From contig NC_085047.1 in assembly GCF_963662255.1 (NCBI RefSeq), forward strand, positions 110,233,872 through 110,297,871: a stretch of DNA of 64,000 nucleotides. The letters are read 5' to 3'. The notes below the pieces were generated by a model. It ran no database searches, was not told the origin of the DNA, and saw only the letters and a program-made list of their open reading frames with translations. Position numbers and translations under genes: made by a program. Positions 50,946 through 63,200 of the stretch are shown in pieces. Source of the DNA: Cinclus cinclus (Eukaryota; Chordata; Aves; Passeriformes; Cinclidae). The number at the start of each line of letters is the position of its first letter. Within the stretch, counting starts at the first letter, position 1.

Positions 50946-50957
50946 ATCGATATCGAT
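50946..50957. promoter_or_regulatory. ATCGATATCGAT palindrome
   Basis: A perfect 12-bp palindrome with two ATCGAT words (Onecut/CUT-type core) and two CpGs in a CpG-poor region. Function is not shown. Confidence 0.3.
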
Positions 50958-51566
50958 CACTAGCCTAGTTCTGTTGCTAAAGAAGGAGTTAATTTCCTAA
51001 ATTGTTCCATCATACTCCTGGCTTCATCTGTTCTCTCCCACATTCTTGCTGTATCTCCTTTGAGCTTGGGAAGATGATTCCTGCACATTTGTCATGCAGC
51101 AGGAATGTCATCCAGTCCATGAATGCAGCCAGGAGGGCAAACTTGGTGGGTTTCTTTTCCCCCTGCAACTGACTGATCCTTCTTGTCACCAATTTATCAT
51201 GCTTTCATCTAGCTCTGAAAAATCCTGTTAGTGTTACAATAGGGCACCACATCAGTCTGAGATGCCTCTTCTCTTCCTTTCAGAAATTTCATGAGTATTT
51301 TTCTTTAGTGTCTCACCTGGAAAAGGATCAACATAACCTTGAAATAAAGCCCAGCTAGCTACCACCCTAAACCTATGATACAGACAACCAGCTTTACTTT
51401 ACATTCTATAAAAACTGTGGTGCAGAGTGCTGTAATGTTTACAGATGTATTTCTATTAAATTTACAACTACAGTCTTTGTGCAGTCAATCTCACAAATTA
51501 CAAACACAGGCCTACTAATAAGTCAGCTGAGAACTGCACAGAGGAACCAGGCTGGGATGGAAGGGA

Positions 51567-51615
<49 letters not shown>
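51567..51615. repeat. (TGT)n microsatellite, about 16 units
   Basis: A perfect TGT/GTT trinucleotide run of 49 bases with no interruptions, likely length-polymorphic. It is intergenic, with no ORF through it. Confidence 0.98.
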
Positions 51616-54600
51616 AAGGATGGCATGAACAAGGGAAAGCAATGAATGCATCGTCTTTCATTGCCTTGGCAGGATAAAAGCTCTGAAGGAGCTCAGGCAT
51701 GCCCGGTCCATCAAAAGAGAAAAGAAGAGATAAGCAGATACCATTATCTCCAGCGTGCAAAAGAGGGACCGAGACTATAAGAAAGTGTCACAGGGAAGGC
51801 AGAAGTAAACACAAAGACAGCCATAGAATTCCTGGAACAGGGGAGGAGCAGGAAGGCGTGAGGCTGGGAATTGACTGAACCCTCCATGCAGTCACTCTGG
51901 TCACTATTTCTCCTCTCTTCTCCCTGGGGTGAGCAGGAAACTGGATTATGCTCCCTCAACTTCTGGGTGCACGTGCACATGCCCAGGGAGAGACTGCAGC
52001 TAGACCAGGTAGAGAACATAAGGGATGACACAATGTGCATAAATGGAAATTTTTTCCCAGTTCAAATTGTCAGGACAGAAGACAAGGTAGGAGCATGCAA
52101 TGGAGTTAGATGTACTCCTGACTCTGTGCAATATGTACACTTTAATTGCCTCAGTCCTAAAAACACAGCATTCTGAAAGCACACTGACCCTTGTGCTCTC
52201 AAACAGGCACACCTCTCCAGTACTGTCCTTCTCTTGGCACAGGGGGACAGAAGAACATCAGAAACTAAAGATCCAGGGCAGCTGGAGTGAAGAAAGGGAA
52301 CCCAAAGACAGAAAAGGCATCTCCTGGTGGACCACAAAGCGTAGAGGCTGAAGGATGCAAGGCAAGGGGCAAGGGGGAGAATGGGAGATAAATTTATGAT
52401 GAATGGCATGGGAGAGGCAATTGTGTCATTGAAGGTCAGAAAAGAAAAGGGCAAGTGCAAAGAGAAGCCAGCGGGACTGGAGGAAGGAGGGAATATGCAG
52501 GAGGAATTGGGCAATGAGATCTCCTTGGAAAGACGAGTGGTGTTGGAGCAGCAGCACCACAGCACTCTGGGAGGGATTCACAGCTCCATGACCTGCACAC
52601 ACATCCAGAGGCTGATGCTGCCTTGCAAGTACAAACCTACGTGTCCCGAGCAGGGACTATTTCTTCTGAGCAGCAAAGAAGCTCAGAAGTTGCTGCTCCT
52701 GCTGAGGGGTTTGGCACTGGCAGGAGCTGTTGTCATGTGCATTTACAAAGGTCCCCACCTCCAGCAGTACCCAAGCACACCAGGAGCTCGACCTGCCTAC
52801 AGTGTGTGATGTTCACTGCTAACAATTTTGTAGCTCATTTCAACAGCCCCTGCCTGTTCTGCTGCATACTGTGCACTGAGGGGAAAGCTCCCAGCACAGC
52901 CATTTAATTCACATTCATAACAGGAGATTATAATTTTCAAATATTTGTCAAGAATTTTCAAGAGCCATGCCAGAAATTATTTCTACATCAGAGGCACTTA
53001 AAAAGTGCAGGAGAATGCCTGGAAAAGCTGAGGTTTAGATTGCAAATACTGTGGAATCATGACAGCTTTTCACTGAGAGTTGCAGCACGTGCATTTGCAC
53101 TTCTATTATAAAACCTTATTCAGCTGCTGAAGGGGCTAAAGCCATTCTTAGGCTCTCTAAAGGATCTTTTTAATTCTCAGCTCTCCCTGTGGGAGGCTGG
53201 AGGCCAGCTATTCTTTCCACTTGAAGAGTAGGTACCTACAATTCTTGACAAGCAAAGTTCTTTGTAGGCAGACAAAAGTAGGCTAAAAGCAAAGATGCCT
53301 GTTTTTCACCACATACAGAAACTGAGAATTGTTGGTTCCGATCCTATCTTGTCAACCCATTTCTAAAATATGTTAAAGATGGTTATTCTTGAAGAAAAGA
53401 CCTTTATCATAAGCAAAAAATAAATATCTTATTTATATTGCTCATAACAGAGAATATAAAATGTCACTAATTAAACTATTCAGAAAAGGCCAATTGTTTA
53501 AGTGCTCACCTATGACAATTTAAAATATTCACTTGTTCATGTATCAGTGGATGAAAAGTAACCCTCTAGAACAAGTTTATAACAATCTTCTCCTAATTTT
53601 GCGTCAATAGTGTTCTCAGGTATGTCCTGGACACAGCTGGTAGATTTGATGGGCAGCACGGTCCTGATGCAGAACCCAAACCTTTGTCCTCCAGACTGTA
53701 CATTCACAAAATGATCTGATGACAGATCAAAGTAGTTGAACTCCTGAAGAACCAGGGACTTAGCTCAGCCATCATTGCAGTGCTAAGCTTCCTAAAAAAA
53801 ACTTCTTAAATGTCCAGCCTCCAAAGAGAATAAAAATATTCAATAAAGCATCAGAAAACTACCATTCTATACCTTTAATACAAACATTATTATACTTTTA
53901 AATATACCTGATTTTGTTTTTGTAGGCAGAGTTTGTTCCTTACTGCCTAATTTTATCTCAGAAGACTTAGCTGCCTAAATCAATATTTAGTGCAATGATT
54001 CAGTAAAACCACCTAATACAACATGTTATAGAATCACAGCATCTTAATATTGTATTTTAAAAGACATCAGTTCTAAGAACTGGGATGTATGAAATGTGAG
54101 CCTGGAATTATCCACCCTAATTTTTGCACACTAGATAAAGTTTATTTCCATAAATGAATACCTGTAAAGCAAGACAATATTTTTATCATTCCTTTAAATC
54201 AAGTTAGATTAACAGATTAGGAATCATTCACCATGTTTCAGCTAATAATATGGGGTTTAGTTTATAATAAAAAGAGGATTAATAGCCAACATTACCCACA
54301 TGATCTATTCCTTATGCCACCAGCCCTCCACTACCTAGGATAGCCTGAGCCTGACACCACAGGCAGGAAAACCCAGTGGCAGAACTATTGCAGACTCAAG
54401 AGTCACTCTGGCTTCCCTGTAGCACATTCCAGTTTTTGCAAATGCTCATGAGTTGAGCTGGCTCCTCACAGATAAGATATAAAAACAGTGACACAGTCTA
54501 CTCATGGCTGAATAATCTTCCCACGGGCTTTGGGGACTGAATGATCCTGGCAGTCAGACTCTCAGAAACTCAATTTTCTAGGTCTTAGGCAATGTTCTTT

Positions 54601-56368
54601 ATACCATATCCTCCTTGTCAGCAGAGAAGAAAGAAATGAACCCTTTATTTTCTAGTACTTTATTTAGCAGCTTTTTGCAACATAACATTTTAAACTGGCC
54701 TTTAAGGATGGGAAACAGCTTCATGTATAAAACAGCCTTCCTAGAGGCAATTAATGAATCCAGAGAATGATTTTTTAAAAAAAACCATAACTGTTATTTG
54801 AGTTTGATTTTATGATATGTTTGTTGTACATTTGTTGAAGACCATTTGAGTTTTTGTTTGAACTAGAATACACTCCTAACACAGCATAAAATATTAAACA
54901 TTTATATTTTCATAATACTATTCCCTTCTCCAAGCCATATATTCCATCTGTTAAGACAAGTTCTTAGATCTTTCAAATGTTCATCCACTTTCAAACCAAG
55001 ATTCTCAGAGTCCTGCTCCAGCCTGTAGAGGCATGCTGTGTTTTTTTGTTTGTTAGTTCTTCAGTTCCTCCCTAGTACCCAGCATTTTGAGCTGTTATAT
55101 TTTAAGAGAGGCAATTTTGTCATCTGCAAGTCCATTTCATGATGCTTTTTTAATGCTCTTGTTAATAAAAAGGGAAAACCCAGTGCCTTTCCTTTTATGA
55201 TCTTGGAATTAATTTTCCAGGAAAAAGAAAAATGAAACAATCCTTCTTTCTGGTTGCATTTGAGATATTTACCCTTGACATTTGTTAGTTGTTATGAGCT
55301 TTTCTCCTGCATTATCTCATTTCTTATTGGGAAGGTGAACTTTTTTTCACGTTACATACTGCTCTCATAAGTTTTACCACTGACAAAAATACAGCAGGAG
55401 TGAAGCTGGTGGTTTTAAGCAAACTCCTTTGTTTTACTTTCACTCTCAAGCAGAAATAGCTCTTTGCAGTAATAAGTTTTATTTTAAAGAGGCACTCAGT
55501 GTGAGGAGTTCCAGTTGGTGATACACTTCTGACTGTTGCATACTGTTCTTCCTTCTAATAGATGCAGAAAATCATTAAGTTCTAACACTCCAGAGGAGGA
55601 GCTTTTACTTGGTAAGATGGACAGAGCTGTCCATCCTTGCCTTCAAACCATTCTTCAGTCCCACCACGTGTGTGAGCAGAAGAAAACTGACAGTCTGAAG
55701 CAAACCAGTCACATCCAGACTGCACCCAGTCAAACAATGTGAAACTCAGCAGCTCCTGCCCATCACCACCACTGCAGAGGAAATACCAACTACAGCAGAA
55801 CAATCTTGGATCCTATCCCTGAGTGTCTAAGAATGTGATATGTCTCCTCCAGAACACGACTGCAAGAAAGTCAAATAAATAACCATTGTGACTCAGGAAG
55901 AATTCATGCAAAATGCCCATAGGGGAAGAAACACCTACTTGGAAGTCAGTGGCTGTTTCTCAAAAGGGTCATTTCATCCTAATCCTTCAGTCTGTACCCT
56001 CAGGGGAAACCTCCTGAGGATGAGCCTGGTAACTATAGACTCATTTATAACTCTGCACAATCCCAGAAATAAGAGGATTTTCAGAGATATATTTTTGACA
56101 TTTTATAAACTCTCTTGTCCACTGCTAACCTCTTCATGCTGTACAGGTTATAGAGTACAAGTCTCTCTATTTATTTGCCCCAGGAGGGAGCAAGCCTGAA
56201 ATTTCTCCATATCTCATGCACCCTCCTCTCTCCTGCACTGAGGAGCCCCATTCTTCACAGGGACACATCACCTGCACTATTAAGCACTATAACTAACCCA
56301 AATAATCAAATTGGTACATACCCAGCTAAGCTCTGAGCCATCATCCTCCATTCATCTTTATCTTACAG
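51616..56368. other. Intergenic, no gene recognised
   Basis: 52240-52520 is purine-rich on the plus strand, which keeps a 142-codon frame (52381-52809) and an opposing 167-codon frame (52062-52565) open. Neither has a recognisable family. 52900-55500 is AT-rich with no long open frames. Confidence 0.6.
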
Positions 56369-56438
56369 GCTCATAGAATCATGGAATAGTTTGTGTTGGA
56401 AGGGATCTTTACAGATCATCCAGTCCAACCTCCAGATC
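56369..56438 (-). mobile_element. Short CR1 3' end fragment
   Basis: A 70-bp piece reads CATAGAATCATGGAATAGTT, GTTGGAAGGGATCTTTACAG and ATCATCCAGTCCAACCTCC on the plus strand, the complement of the CR1 3' terminus with its octamer tail. The element is extremely 5' truncated. Confidence 0.88.
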
Positions 56439-58942
56439 TTTGAAATCTGTTGCTTTTATTTCAGAACAATAGCTCTGTGTGTCTGAGATCTTTTCTGAAT
56501 TCTTCAGCTATGACAGCTGGCATGTTAGGAAATTATTTCTTCTCCCTACAAGCCTCATAGCTACAGCAAAATAACCAGCAATACCTTTATCTGATGTTCC
56601 ACAATCAATATATCTACACTTTGTTAAGGTGCTAGAAAAGCCATACTATACTTTACAGTTATTTATTAGTTTTTAATTAAGCATGCACAATATGTCTATC
56701 ATTTAGCAATACGCTGCATATACATGTATGGCAGGGAGGGACTGAAGACTGTGTGGGTTTTTTCACATTTATTCCTATGTGAAGAGCTGTGTAGTTGTAC
56801 CACTGTATTAAATACTTCTATATATTTATTTAATACTTCTACTAAAATTGACACTGATAGCTCATATTTTGATTACCATAGGATCAATCTTTTAACTGTA
56901 ATTCGCCTGTGTTGAATACATAACCCATTTCTGCTGAACAAAAGAACAGAATTTACAGATTATTTCATCTTGCAGTGCTAGGGATTTCTGTGAAGTTGAA
57001 GTTCACTGCATACATGGAAGGAATAGCAAGTCAAAGCTAATTAGTGCAGTGAGAATCTGGGAGGAGAAGTTGCTTTCTGTCTTTGAAATTTGCCACATCT
57101 TGGGTGAGCTGATCAGGCACTGAGTACTTCGTGACAAGCTGCAAAGCTGATTATACACTTTTGTTTCCTATGTGTTTTAAATGATATTTCCACACTAATA
57201 TGCCATTGTTCCCTAAGTGAGAATGTGCTGTTTACTTAGGCAAGAAAAATACTCTTTTTTTGTGTGTGTACAAGAAAGTTGGCTTTAAAATTTTGCATTC
57301 ATAGAAGCTGAGTAATGCACTTAATGGTAAGTAATTTTTTTCCCTTTACTCCCCAGTAGGTTTTAGTGAGAGAAACTTCCTTATGAGATGTGTCAGAAGC
57401 TGGTGTATTACAGCTATGTGGGAAACAGTTATGTAGGCAATTGTAATATTTATTAAGCTTCAGATTTTATATAAGCTACAACTTTCAGCTTGTATTTTTC
57501 CTTCATCAGATAAAGAAATCAGGGATTCAGGAAGAATAACAGAGCTTCCTAGCATGTTCAAAATTCAGTGTGTCATGTCCTGGTGTATGAAATTGGAGAT
57601 ATTCCAAACAACATTCATTGAAAAACAGCAACTTTTTCTTACTATACAATTTTGTATCCAGACAATATGAGTGTAAATATTATTAATCAGAAATTTAGAT
57701 GGTCTTTCACAAACACAAGAAAGGGAAATGAGGAAGGTAACAATGCCTTTCTTGTTTCTCTGCTTCTCTTGCTGTCTCTGTATAATATGAAGATAGCATA
57801 AAGTCTGTAAATATGCTCTAAGTTAACTTCAGTAGTGTCACAATAGCAATCTTCAATTTCTCATCTCCCTTTCTGGTCTTTCACTAGAAGATTAGATAGT
57901 TAGGAAACCATATTCCTTCCAGAAAATAAACAGAGTTTGAGAAAACTCTTTTCCAGAGAATTAAATTTTGAATTAATCAGGTACTTATCCCAGATAGTAA
58001 GATATACTGACATGACTTAAAATACTTGATACTAAAATTTGCCAGTGAGGGCATCTGTGTAACTTTGAAGGATGACCTTTGCACACCATTAAAGGTATGC
58101 AGAAACAGATCAGTCACATGTACAAATTGAAAAAAAACCCAGGTATGTTCTTGATGAATTCTTCACATGTATGAGATGGAGCCAATCTGTAATTTATTTG
58201 CTCTTGCAAGCACCATCAGCATCTAAATTCAGCATTCTTAGGGCAACTCCAAGATTCTGCATATGAAAAACACAAGTGTGATAACCTCTTCATTCCCAGA
58301 GTCCACGTGAATATTTTAAAGCAATTCTTTGAAGAATAAATTTATGCGTGGCTCCCAAGAGCAATTTGGACACAGAATTTTCAATCTACACATGAAGCAA
58401 TGGTTGTCTTGTAATTTCTGCTCCCTGATAAAATGATATAAGCCATTCAAGGAGGGAAATGAACAATAGTGAAGTCGAGCAGTGAGGATCTTCGTGTGCA
58501 GGACAGACACTCACTTAGAACATCATCCAGAAGAGCTGGAATCACACAAATGTCCACAAACACTAAGCAAAGGGCATAAATGTGGTTCAAACAAACAGCT
58601 GTTTGCTATTAGAATGAGGGTTTTCAAGTACTGTGTAGGTAATACTTGGACAGTGGAGCCCATTGTTTAGGATAAGTTAAAGAAACCATTCCTGGAAAGA
58701 ATTGTTTGTGGTCAGACTTTCATTGTCACATTTCTTTTCTCACCCCATCTTTCTCTCTCTTTGGCTGCTGTGGCACCTCATCTATGTCTGGTAAAACAGA
58801 TCAGTGGTTGCCTTGAAGCCCACTGCAGGCAGCAGTCATTGTATCTGCTCCCTGAGCACCTCTGGTGCTGTGGGCAGCACATTTCTCTTCCTGCGACCCA
58901 AGTTTGTGACCCACTTGCTCCTGTGTGCTGCCTGAGAGAAAC
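56439..58942. other. Intergenic, no gene recognised
   Basis: AT-rich, no long open frames and no repeat family recognised up to the LTR-like element. Confidence 0.6.
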
Positions 58943-59369
58943 CGTGGTGGGCTCACCCTGGCTGGGTGCCAGCTGCCTGCCAAAGCCACTCTGTCACTCC
59001 CCACCTCAGCTGGGCCGGACAGAGAAAATACACCAGAAGGTTCATGTGTGAGATGAGGACAGGGAGAGATCACTCACCAGTTACTCTCACAGGCAAAACA
59101 GGCTCAACTTCAGGAAATTAATTTATCAACAATCAAATCAAAGTACGGTAATGAGAAATAAACCCAAAATGTAAAAAGTACTTTTCTCTCACCCCTCCTT
59201 TCTTCCTGGGCTCAGCTTTACTCTTGATCTTCTCTACGTTCTCTCCATAGCAGTGCAGAGGGACAGGAAATGGGAACTGCAGTCACTTCACTGCATATTT
59301 TCTCTACCACTTCTTCCTCCTGAGAGGGAGGATTTCTCAAACTCTTCCCTGCTCCAACATGGGTTCTTT

Positions 59370-59975
59370 TCATGGTCTGCAGTTCTTTATGATTTGCTCC
59401 AGTGTGAGGCCCTCCCTTGGGGTGCAGTGCCTTGGGAACAATCTGCTCCAGCATTGGTCCCCCAAAGGAGTCCGAAGTCCTGCCAGCAAACCTGCTCCAG
59501 CATGAACTCCTCTTTCCATGGGGTCATAGCTCCTGCCAGGAGCCTGCTCTAGTGCACCTTCCCATGGGGTCTCAGCCTCCTCTGGGTATCCACCTCTTCC
59601 AGCATGGGGCCTTCCATGGGCAGCAGGTGGATCTCTGCATCCCTGTGCCCCCTGTGCCCTGCAGGTGGATCTCTGCATCCCTGTGCCCTCTGTGCCCTGC
59701 AGGGGGATCTCTACATCCCTGTGCCCTCTGTGCACTGCAGGGGGATCTCTGCATCCCTGTGCCCCCTGTGCCCTGCAGGTGGATCTCTGCATCCCTGTGC
59801 CCTCTGTGCCCTGCAGGGGGATCTCTACATCCCTGTGCCCTCTGTGCACTGCAGGGGGATCTCTACATCCCTGTGCCCTCTGTGCCCTGCAGGGGGATCT
59901 CAGCTCCAGCCCCTGGAGCAGCTCCTGCCCCTCCCTCTGCACTGACCTTGGTGTCTGCAGGGCTGCTGCTTTCAT
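59370..59975 (-). other. Repeat-derived open frame, 201 codons (not a supported gene)
   Basis: An open frame on the minus strand of the LTR-like element, with a 38-residue periodic core (DPPAVHRGHRDVEIPLQG and variants) created by the 38-bp tandem unit. Because 38 is not a multiple of three, the frame passes through all three phases of the unit in every 114 bases. The plus strand is open through the same array as well (for example 59417-60007). I know no protein family with this sequence. It is best read as stop-free repeat sequence. Expression is not indicated. Confidence 0.6.
59626..59900. repeat. 38-bp tandem repeat, seven full copies plus partial, inside the LTR-like element
   Basis: Copies are 59626-59663, 59664-59701, 59702-59739, 59740-59777, 59778-59815, 59816-59853 and 59854-59891, followed by a partial GGGGGATCTC. 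The unit core is GGATCTCTGCATCCCTGTGC. Variants differ at four places: GTGG/GGGG at the start, CTGCAT/CTACAT, CCCCCT/CCCTCT and GCCC/GCAC. Copies 1-3 and 4-6 repeat the same variant order, making a 114-bp higher-order unit. All neighbouring spacings are exactly 38 bp. Confidence 0.95.
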
Positions 59976-60215
59976 ATCTCCTCACTCCTCTGTTTGGCTG
60001 CTGTTGAACTACAGGGTTTTCTCCCCCCTCTCTTAACTAAGTTATGCCAGAGGTGCTCCCATCATTGCTGATGGGTTCACCCCTGGCCAGCTGGTCTGTC
60101 TCAGAGCTGGTTGGTTTTGATTCCATAGGACACACGGGAAACTTCCGGCAGCTTCTCACAGAAGCCACCCCTGTAGCCCCTCAGTACCAAAACCTGGCCC
60201 CACAAACCCAAGCCA

Positions 60216-63200
60216 GGGTTCTTCCTGGCTAAGTGGGCCATTGCTCACCTTGCTTGCAGCTGCAAAACTCAATTCTGAGCAGACACCCCACTTGTTGAGA
60301 ACCCAAATTTTATTTCACCTAACATTGTGAGGCTGAAACTTACTTTTTCTCTGCAGCTACTGGAGAAAAGAAAGCAGCTCTGGAGGGCAAAGGTGGAATG
60401 GGGCAAGCTGTGCTCAGGGAGTGCTGCCTTTCCCCATGGTCTGCCCAGAGATGCCAGGGAGCCACCTCTGATAAGGTGCCTCATTTGCAGGGGGTTTCAA
60501 CCTAGCAAGATGAATACAGCTGAAATGAGTATTATTTACCATGTTAGGAGCCTCACTCTCCTTTGAAATAGAGACAGACTTATGATGGATTTAGCCCAGT
60601 AAGTAGAGGCTGGAGCTGTGCTGTTGGCCGCAGTCTTTCAGCCATATGGTTTTGATACTCATAACAATCCTCGAATTAAGGTTCAAGGAAAACTTCAAAG
60701 TCTACTATTGGTGAAATTAATACTATTAGTGGCATTAATCTGTGGACTTCAGTTGGATTCTCCATCTGAGAAGAATAAGGAATTAGTCTTTTGTAATGAT
60801 ATTTAGTCACAAATTAAAATCCTTAAGAACTGCTGGCAATTTGGTCCATCTTATTCAGGGGGAAAAAATAAGCACAAAACATGGATAACTTTAGATTTTT
60901 TTTCTGTCATTTCAGAAAATAAAGGAATAATTACCTTGTCTCTGGGAAGCTAAAATACATTATTTTGCCCATTTTTGTTTTGTTTTATATTTCTGTTAAA
61001 GATGTTAAGATGTTATGTTATAGATTTAAAAAAACAGAAGTACATGTAACCATGTCTTACTGCATGTGCATCTAAAAGAACAAACACAAGGAAAAAGCAG
61101 ATAATTAAAGGGATGTTATGATATGAAATTTAATTCTCATTTTAACTAGGAAATAACCAGCAATAAGGTTAAAAGCAGAAGAACTCCAGAACTATAGTAG
61201 TTTAGATTTCAAAAAGAAAATTAACTTGTAGATATCAGATTTGTCCATTTGGTCTCAATTTGTAACTGAGAGTAGTGCAAACTACAGAAGTAGTGACAAG
61301 TCAATTTAACATCTAAAGAGCATTTTGCTTGATATTAAAAAAAGCCAAACCACAGAAATAATGCTCTTTTTATAGCATAAACTTTAGCTTTTGTCCATTG
61401 ATGTTATTCCACATATTTAGATTCTAAACTGCATTTACCTTCCCTAAAAAAATGCTATAGAAAAACGAATGGAAAAGAACTAGTGTGCTGAAAAAAGCAG
61501 ATTGTCTCTGGATGATAAAGTATCTACTTAAATATTGTTTCAGTAGACCAACTGATATGTGTAGTAAAAACAGACAAGCTTTGATGCATACAAGCCTGTT
61601 TTCAGATCTAATAAAAGATATTGTCCCTCTTTACAAGTTCTGGCTTGCTTACTGCCTTATACCATTCTGGCTACAAAGACACAGCTATTGCTCAAACATT
61701 ATTGCTACTGTGAACCTTCCAGCCAAAATAATACTGCTGCTGCAAAAGTCCTAGTGTAAGTTACTTCACATTTAGCCAACATATTTTAATGTAATTTCTC
61801 AGAAAGGCTACAGGGCTACATAAAATACAGCATGGCACGCAGTTAATCTGCATTATGTTCTGAAGTGACCTGTCACAGAGACATAATGGAATAGCAATAG
61901 CAGTTATCAAAATTCAGTCTTTACTAATCATCCATGCAAACTGACATTTGCTTACTGTACCATTTCATCAAAAGAGAAATAATGGGGGTTTTTGGACAAT
62001 GGGAATTATTTTTGCAGGTAACTGGCAATAGAGTATAGCTGGTTGAGAAAAAACTTCTAGACAAAGTAAAAAAGGAAAGAGTGGAGTGAAAACACATAAC
62101 TAAAGGTTACAAAATCCTACTAGTCTGTGTGCTTCTCTATAAAATCCCTCTTTAGACTGAAGAAAGAAAATCTTTAGTCACAAAAAACCACCCTAGCTTT
62201 ACACAATTGCAAACTTTCTTCCTGTAAATATTTTGGATTGAAGCTTTCTCAGAAGCTATTTTTACGAATCTCAGATAAAACCATTGATACAAGATCTGAA
62301 ATGGACCCGTGCTTCTGTTCAAACCATGTCAGCATGTTTGTTTCAAAATATGTGGTTTTCACTTAAATTATATTTTCCTATTGTTTCTGATCACAACTCG
62401 TTTTTTTCTTTTTCCATTCCAAAAGTGTAGTAGCAACCCTTCTCCTTTCAGACTACTCTGTTTTGAAGTTTTGAAATCTTCATGGTTTCTTAATGACACT
62501 GGTTTCACATGATCCCATTGTCTGCCTCTGCCTGTTGGTTCCCCTTGATGTTTTTTTTCAGCCAGTTTCAGTAAACCCTGAATGAGGAAAAAGGGCTTTC
62601 AAAGAGATACTAATTCCTACAAAATTTTAGGAAGACTACTAGGAAGAGGAGGAAGAAATGCCAAAGAAATGCCCACTGTTGGAAAGGGAAGTACAACTGA
62701 GTTATTATTCCTCCTGCTTGCTATTAGCTAATTAAGCTCCTGACTAGCCAAGCATAACCAACATAAACCAGGCACTTCAGCACATGAGGGATGTAATTCA
62801 GGGCTGGAGGGAGATCAGGGCTGGAAGGAGATCAGGGCTGGAAGGGTGTAGGATGCTCAGCCCTAAGAAAACAAGCTGCTTCCGTTCTGCTGTGCCCATA
62901 GCAACGCTCGTGTTTACAAACCCTACTGAGGAGAAAATGGCCATCGTGTGACGTGTGCTGGATGGGGTTTGTGAACAACAGGCTCCCTCAAATCCCTACC
63001 AGTGCCATGACAAACACTCTGTGTGCAGAGAGGAATTCAGGAAAGCTGAGGAAATTGCAGTAGTTTACAAATCTACAGAATTTTTTGCTTTTTTTTTTTT
63101 TTATAAACAATGTCCTCATTTAGCACATTTAGGAACAACATTGACAAGTTTTAAGAACAGTTTCCCTTCTTCCCTCACTCTACTCTTAAGGCTGGAAGGA

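Larger units (their letters stand above)
38106..51566. other. Intergenic, no gene recognised
   Basis: About 13.5 kb. The longest open frame is 156 codons on the minus strand (45415-45885), Arg/Gln/Cys-rich with no known domain. It also holds the TAG/TTG-rich tract at 47340, the hairpin at 49561 and the ATCGAT palindrome at 50946. Confidence 0.6.
58943..60215. mobile_element. Long LTR-like repeat (probable solo LTR of an avian endogenous retrovirus)
   Basis: I recognise this about 1.27-kb block as a dispersed repeat common in bird genomes. It begins near GTGGTGGGCTCACCCTGGCT and ends near CCCACAAACCCAAGCCA, in line with TG...CA-type LTR ends. It includes the conserved stretches AGAAGCCACCCCTGTAGCCC (60160-60179) and GACCTTGGTGTCTGCAGGGC. 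An AATAAA polyadenylation signal lies near 59157 on the plus strand, while the minus strand has a long open frame (59370-59975), so orientation is unsettled. No gag, pol or env coding sequence flanks it in the window. No convincing target-site duplication was seen at the estimated ends, so the ends may be decayed. Family assignment is from memory. Confidence 0.7.

Noticed and set aside
52381..52809. 142-codon plus-strand open frame and the opposing 167-codon frame at 52062-52565
   Set aside because: They overlap on opposite strands in a purine-skewed tract that depletes stops, and neither resembles a known family.
59626..59900. CRISPR-like evenly spaced repeats
   Set aside because: The units are directly adjacent with no unique spacers, and the genome is vertebrate.
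59417..60007. 196-codon plus-strand Cys/Pro/Leu-rich open frame
   Set aside because: It is the complement of the 38-bp tandem array in the LTR-like element, which is open in several frames, so no independent gene is implied.
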